Assembly: GCF_015390235.1 (NCBI RefSeq)
Contig: NZ_VUOH01000002.1
Location: 248,001-312,000 of the forward strand
DNA: 64,000 nt
Direction: 5' to 3'
From: Quadrisphaera sp. INWT6
GTDB taxonomy: Bacteria > Actinomycetota > Actinomycetes > Actinomycetales > Quadrisphaeraceae
The notes beneath the pieces are model-generated. The model was not told where the DNA came from, ran no database searches, and saw only the letters and a program-made list of their open reading frames with translations. Shown here piece after piece: positions 60,709 to 64,000 of the stretch (its first letter is position 1; each line of letters starts with the position of its first letter). Made by a program: the position numbers and the translations under genes.

Positions 60709-61722
60709 GTGAGCCGACCAGCCCCCCGCACCGTCCCCCACCCCAGCGCGCGGTCGTCGGCCCCTGCCGGCGGCGCCGCGGTGCGGCTGCGGCCCGGGGT
60801 CCTGCGGGCCTGGCGCGGGCCCGGGCGGCTCCAGCTGGGCCTGGGCCGCGGAGCCGTGGTGGTCGAGGGCCTGTCGGCCGCCGACGAGCACCTCGTCGAC
60901 GCCCTCGCCGGCGGTACCGACCTCGAGGGGCTGCGCCACCTCGCCCTGGCCCGCGGCGCCGGCCCGGACCGCGCGGACGCCCTCGTCGAGGCCCTGGCGG
61001 GCGCCGGGGCCCTGGAGGCGGTCGCTGCCTCCCCCGGCCACCGCGCCCGCGCCTGCGCGGTGGTCGTCGGAGCCTCCCCCGCCGGCCTCGCCGTCGCCCT
61101 CGGCCTGGCCGGAGCCGGGACCGGCACGGTCCTGGTCGAGGACGACTCCCCCGTGACGCGGGCGGACACCGGCCCCGGCGGGTACCACCCCGAGCACCTC
61201 GGGGTGCCGCGCGGCGAGGCGGCCCGTCGTGAGCTGTCCGCCCGGTGCCCCACCACCCGGACCACGCTGGACGGCACGGGTCCCGCCCGTCCCGACGTCG
61301 TCGTCCTGGTGGCGGCGGGCGCCCACGACGCCCGCCGCGCCGAGGGCCTGGTGCGCGAGGGCGTCGTGCACCTCGGGCTCCTGCTGCGGGGCGCGTCGGC
61401 GGCGGTCGGCCCCCTGGTGAGGCCGGGGAGCACCACGTGCCTGCGCTGCACCGACCTGCACCGCACCGACCGCGACCCCGAGTGGCCGCGCCTGCTGCCG
61501 CAGCTGGCGGCACCCCCCGGTGGCCCGCGCCGCCCGGAGCGGCCCGAGCTCTCGGCGCTCGCCGCCGCGCTGGCCGTGCAGCAGGTCCTGGCGCAGCTCG
61601 ACGGCACCGACCCCGCGGCGCTCGACGCCACCCTGGAGGTGGAGCTCGACGGCGGCGTCGTGGGCGTGCGCCCCTGGAGCCCCCACGGCCGCTGCGGGTG
61701 CACGTGGGCGCTGGGCGCCTGA
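60709..61722 (+). CDS. ThiF/E1-like Rossmann protein with zinc motifs
   Basis: 337 residues. The N-terminal 100 residues resemble the peptide-recognition part of azole-forming (TOMM) ThiF-like proteins: PGVLRAWRGPGRLQLGLG and a helical region RADALVEALAGAGAL. A Rossmann strand VVVGASPAGLAVALGLAGAG (about residue 118) and CLRCTDLHRTDRDPEWPRL (Cys245/Cys248) follow, with Cys-Gly-Cys near the C-terminus, probably completing one zinc site. The ATP-binding residues of canonical E1 proteins are not clear. No precursor peptide or YcaO gene is nearby. The family occurs in many actinobacteria; function unknown. Confidence 0.72.
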   Translation: MSRPAPRTVPHPSARSSAPAGGAAVRLRPGVLRAWRGPGRLQLGLGRGAVVVEGLSAADEHLVDALAGGTDLEGLRHLALARGAGPDRADALVEALAGAGALEAVAASPGHRARACAVVVGASPAGLAVALGLAGAGTGTVLVEDDSPVTRADTGPGGYHPEHLGVPRGEAARRELSARCPTTRTTLDGTGPARPDVVVLVAAGAHDARRAEGLVREGVVHLGLLLRGASAAVGPLVRPGSTTCLRCTDLHRTDRDPEWPRLLPQLAAPPGGPRRPERPELSALAAALAVQQVLAQLDGTDPAALDATLEVELDGGVVGVRPWSPHGRCGCTWALGA

Positions 61723-61802
61723 GCACCCGACCACCCCGAGCAGCGGGGCGGGGCGATCAACCCCGCGCTGCGCGTCCGCCGGGCTCGGCGGAGGATGGCG
61801 GG

Positions 61803-63242
61803 GTGACGGACGACAGCGCCTCCCGTGCCGACGACCTCACCGACGAGCGCCCCCAGGGGCGCCCCGGCCAGGGGGCCGGCACCTGGGCCGAGCGCTCCGG
61901 GGCGATCCCCCGGGGGGCCCTCGGCCGCGGGCTGAAGCTGGCCTCGCTGCCGGCGGCCTTCGCGGGCCGGCAGGCGGTCGGGCTGGGCAAGCGGGCCGCG
62001 GGCCGCTCCCAGGCCGACGTGCAGGCCTCGGTGCAGGCCGCCACGGCCGAGCAGCTGTTCAAGGTCCTGGGCCAGCTCAAGGGCGGGGCCATGAAGGTGG
62101 GCCAGCAGCTGTCGGTGCTGGAGGCCGCGCTGCCGGAGGAGCAGGCCGGGCCGTACCGCGCCGCGCTCACCAAGCTGCAGGAGGCGGCGCCACCGATGCC
62201 CGCGGCGACGGTCCGCGCGGTGCTGGCCGCCGAGCTGGGCCCGGGCTGGCGCTCGTCGTTCCAGGACTTCACCGAGCAGCCCGCCGCGGCGGCGTCGGTC
62301 GGGCAGGTGCACCGCGCCACGTGGGCCGACGGCCGCGCCGTCGCCGTGAAGGTGCAGTACCCCGGAGCGGGGGCGGCGCTCCTGGGAGACCTCGACCAGG
62401 TGGGCCGGCTGCTGCGCGTGGCCGCGGGGTGGGTGCCCGGCCTCGACGTCGCGCCGATCATCGCCGAGCTCAAGGAGCGCGTGGCCGAGGAGCTCGACTA
62501 CCGCGCCGAGGCCGCCTCGCAGCGCGCCTTCGCCGACGCCTTCGCCGACGACCCGGAGGTCGCCGTCCCCGCCGTCGTCGCCGCCACCGGACGCGTGCTG
62601 GTGACGGAGTGGATGGACGGGACGCCCCTGTCGAAGCTCATCACCGACGGCACCCAGGCCGAGCGCGACCTCGCCGCGCGGCGCTACCTCGAGCTGCTGC
62701 TGCTCGGCCCGGCGCGCGCCGGCCTGCTGCACGCCGACCCCCACCCCGGGAACTTCCGCCTCACCCCCGACGGCCGCCTGGGGGTCCTCGACTTCGGCGC
62801 GGTGAACCGGCTCCCGGACGGCATGCCGCCGGCCATCGGCAGGCTCATGGGCGCCGCTCTCGACGGCGACGCCGAGGCCGTAGCCGACGGTCTGCGCGAG
62901 GAGGGCTTCATCAAGTCGCGCATCAAGGTCGACCCCGAGCAGCTCCTGGACTACGTGCTGCCCTTCCTGGAGCCCCTGCGCCACGAGGAGTTCCGCTTCG
63001 ACAGGGCCTGGCTGCAGTCGCTGTTCCGGCACGTCAACGACCGCGAGCGCCCTGAGTGGTCGGTGGGGCTCAAGGTGAACCTGCCGCCGGAGTACGTGCT
63101 GATCCACCGGGTGTGGATCGGCGGCATCGGGGTGCTGTGCCAGCTGCAGGGCGTGGTCCCGGCGGTGCAGGTGCTGTCCGACTTCCTGCCCGAGTTCGCG
63201 GACGAGGAGGATTCCGAGGAGGAATTCGCCGCACTTCCCTGA
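61803..63242 (+). CDS. ABC1/AarF/UbiB-family atypical kinase
   Basis: 479 residues. The family KxGQ motif is in GAMKVGQQLSVLE (about residue 97); other kinase-like blocks: AAASVGQVHRATWADGRAVAVKVQYPG, EELDYRAEA, LLHADPHPGNF and LDFGAVNRLP. No TM helix near the C-terminus is obvious. GTG 61803 with GGAGG 8 nt upstream. UbiB-type proteins are ATPases supporting quinone metabolism; this actinobacterial member sits near Lsr2 and has no proven role. Confidence 0.9.
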   Translation: MTDDSASRADDLTDERPQGRPGQGAGTWAERSGAIPRGALGRGLKLASLPAAFAGRQAVGLGKRAAGRSQADVQASVQAATAEQLFKVLGQLKGGAMKVGQQLSVLEAALPEEQAGPYRAALTKLQEAAPPMPAATVRAVLAAELGPGWRSSFQDFTEQPAAAASVGQVHRATWADGRAVAVKVQYPGAGAALLGDLDQVGRLLRVAAGWVPGLDVAPIIAELKERVAEELDYRAEAASQRAFADAFADDPEVAVPAVVAATGRVLVTEWMDGTPLSKLITDGTQAERDLAARRYLELLLLGPARAGLLHADPHPGNFRLTPDGRLGVLDFGAVNRLPDGMPPAIGRLMGAALDGDAEAVADGLREEGFIKSRIKVDPEQLLDYVLPFLEPLRHEEFRFDRAWLQSLFRHVNDRERPEWSVGLKVNLPPEYVLIHRVWIGGIGVLCQLQGVVPAVQVLSDFLPEFADEEDSEEEFAALP

Positions 63243-63315
63243 CGACCCGGTGACGCCTCTCCGACTATCGCGACCGACCTCTCCTGCACGTTCTGGGTGA
63301 ATGTGATGTCGTGAA

Positions 63316-63345
63316 TTGCTATTAGTGGACCGCCTGTGCGATAAA
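63316..63345 (+). promoter_or_regulatory. Promoter of lsr2
   Basis: TTGCTA (63316-63321), an 18-nt spacer and GATAAA (63340-63345) in the most AT-rich stretch of the window (63295-63350). Distance to the ATG is 58 nt, so unlike most genes here the mRNA should have a leader, which contains a GNRA-capped hairpin. Confidence 0.6.
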
Positions 63346-63355
63346 TGGTGATCGA

Positions 63356-63373
63356 GTCCTCCGCGAGGAGGAC
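63356..63373 (+). promoter_or_regulatory. Leader hairpin of lsr2
   Basis: GTCCTCC (63356-63362), loop GCGA, GGAGGAC (63367-63373): a 7-bp stem closed by a GNRA tetraloop, 30 nt before the ATG. The 3' arm carries a perfect GGAGG, which is thus paired and too far to act on this start. Confidence 0.55.
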
Positions 63374-63403
63374 CTCCTTCCCTTCCACCGTGAGAGAGAC
63401 GAC

Positions 63404-63748
63404 ATGGCGACCAAGACCATCACCCACATCACCGACGACATCGACGGCACCTCCGACGCCGAGACCGTCAAGTTCGGCCTGTGGGGCGCCACCTACGAGA
63501 TCGACCTCTCCGACGAGAACCAGAAGAAGCTCGAGGCGGCGCTGGAGCCCTACCTCGCGGTGGCCCGCAAGGCCGGTGCGGCCAGCTCGAGCGCGCGCCG
63601 CGCCAGCGCCCCCCGCAGCAGCGGTGGCGGCGCCGAGTACGACGCGAAGGCCGTCCGCGCCTGGGCGTCCGCCAACGACGTCGAGGTGCCGGCCCGCGGC
63701 CGCATCCCCAAGACGGTCCTGGAGCAGTACCAGGCAGCCGGCCACTGA
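63404..63748 (+). CDS. lsr2: Histone-like nucleoid protein Lsr2
   Basis: H-NS-like xenogeneic silencer, 114 residues. N-terminal dimerisation domain: TITHITDDIDGTSDAETVKF and YEIDLSDENQKKLEAAL. A Ser/Ala/Arg linker follows, then the C-terminal AT-rich DNA-binding domain with EVPARGRIPKTVLEQY, containing the RGR minor-groove motif. Ribosome site GAGAGAG, 5 nt before ATG 63404, is moderate. The gene has its own promoter and strong terminator, and lies after the ABC1 kinase gene. Confidence 0.96.
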   Translation: MATKTITHITDDIDGTSDAETVKFGLWGATYEIDLSDENQKKLEAALEPYLAVARKAGAASSSARRASAPRSSGGGAEYDAKAVRAWASANDVEVPARGRIPKTVLEQYQAAGH

Positions 63749-63774
63749 GCCCCCGCTGCCCCCGGGCAGCAGCC

Positions 63775-63810
63775 AGCAGCGCCCGTCCCCGGAAGGGGGC
63801 GGGCGCTGCT
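63775..63810 (+). terminator. 16-bp hairpin terminator after lsr2
   Basis: Arms 63775-63790 (AGCAGCGCCCGTCCCC) and 63795-63810 pair over 16 bases with one G-U pair and are closed by a GGAA tetraloop, 27 bp past the stop. The 13-bp tandem repeats start directly after it. Confidence 0.8.
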
Positions 63811-63888
63811 CGCGTCCGGGGGTCGCGTCCGGGGGTCGCGTCCGGGGGTCGCGTCCGGGGGTCGCGTCCGGGGGTCGCGTCCGGGGTC
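63811..63888. repeat. 13-bp tandem repeats between lsr2 and the edge gene
   Basis: Unit CGCGTCCGGGGGT occurs five times without change (63811-63875), then once with one G fewer (63876-63887). It fills the space between the lsr2 terminator and the stop of the next minus-strand gene. The period is not a multiple of three, and it is noncoding. Confidence 0.9.
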
Positions 63889-64000
63889 AGGGCAGGACGA
63901 CGCCCTCGCGCGCCTGCGACGTCACCCGCAGCGGCACCTCGACCGCCTCCCCGACCCAGCGCGGCAGCAGGTCCGGCCGCACCGCGGCGCTGAGCGTCAC
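63887..64000 (-). CDS. 3' end of an unidentified gene, truncated by the window edge
   Basis: Open frame of 37 codons with TGA at 63887-63889, continuing past base 64000. It ends in EVPLRVTSQAREGVVLP; earlier residues include RPDLLPRWVGEAVEV. Codon use (strong G/C at third positions) fits the neighbours, so it is probably a real C-terminus. I cannot assign a family. Its stop overlaps the last tandem-repeat unit. Confidence 0.55.
   Translation of the reverse strand: MTLSAAVRPDLLPRWVGEAVEVPLRVTSQAREGVVLP

Noticed and set aside
60087..63107. 1,006-codon minus-strand open frame
   Set aside because: Antisense to DUF5679, the ThiF-like and ABC1 genes, which all have family motifs and ribosome sites.
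63811..63888. Tandem repeats as a possible CRISPR or origin iteron array
   Set aside because: No spacers, no AT-rich unwinding region and no dnaA or rep gene nearby.

Overview
This window is very GC-rich and gene-dense, and comes from a mycolic-acid-free or related high-GC actinomycete. Marker genes supporting that are a mycothiol-type sigma factor/anti-sigma pair (SigR/RsrA), a one-piece multifunctional 2-oxoglutarate decarboxylase (Kgd), the nucleoid protein Lsr2, the 24-residue ribosomal protein bL37, GuaB1, a UPF0182 giant membrane protein and DUF2017/DUF3618/DUF2342/DUF5679 families. A Kineosporiales-like host (Kineococcus/Quadrisphaera type) is a guess, not something the sequence proves. 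Nearly everything is chromosomal housekeeping. I see no phage, plasmid, transposase or CRISPR.

Layout. 1-9.5 kb: truncated secreted esterase, GH13 amylase, a frameshifted MFS exporter, tRNA-Lys, a GGDEF-EAL enzyme, a cytochrome P450 beside a lone GroES-like protein, DUF3618, a BCP peroxiredoxin and tRNA-Leu. 9.5-20.6 kb: PAS-GAF-PP2C phosphatase, then rph-rdgB, an MBL-fold hydrolase, murI, DUF2017, clpS, divergent pncB, and argS-lysA beside a stand-alone receiver protein. 20.7-31.6 kb: a catabolic island of two operons with a LysR regulator between them. One is gabT-gdh-gabD (GABA transaminase, glutamate-type dehydrogenase, succinate-semialdehyde dehydrogenase). The other is amine oxidase-universal stress protein-APC permease-aldehyde dehydrogenase. 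Inside both operons genes overlap by 4 bp (GTGA/ATGA), and both promoters carry the same 44-bp two-part element containing a perfect LysR T-N11-A box. Together they would import an amine, oxidise it to the aldehyde and acid, and pass it through GABA and succinate semialdehyde to succinate.

31.6-44.7 kb: tRNA-Arg, a VanY-like peptidase with a long repetitive cytoplasmic arm, guaB1, kgd (two apparent indels), an SGNH protein lacking its serine, a quinone oxidoreductase, a YihY-family protein with a (GADP)7 tail, pilT, bL37 and rsrA-sigR. 44.8-51.3 kb: DoxX, aroA-rsgA, two small proteins flanked by a dispersed hairpin repeat, hisN, MFS and initiator tRNA. 51.4-64 kb: UPF0182, a PDZ-Lon-like protease with an epimerase, DUF2342-Nudix, YgjP-like metallopeptidase, DUF5679, a ThiF-like protein, an ABC1 kinase, Lsr2 and a truncated gene at the edge.

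Two global patterns stand out. At least 17 genes have a TANNNT-type -10 box ending 6-8 nt before an ATG/GTG, so their mRNAs are probably leaderless. Five single-base disruptions in three otherwise intact genes (MFS, USP, kgd) look like assembly errors, because kgd is normally essential and its two shifts cancel.
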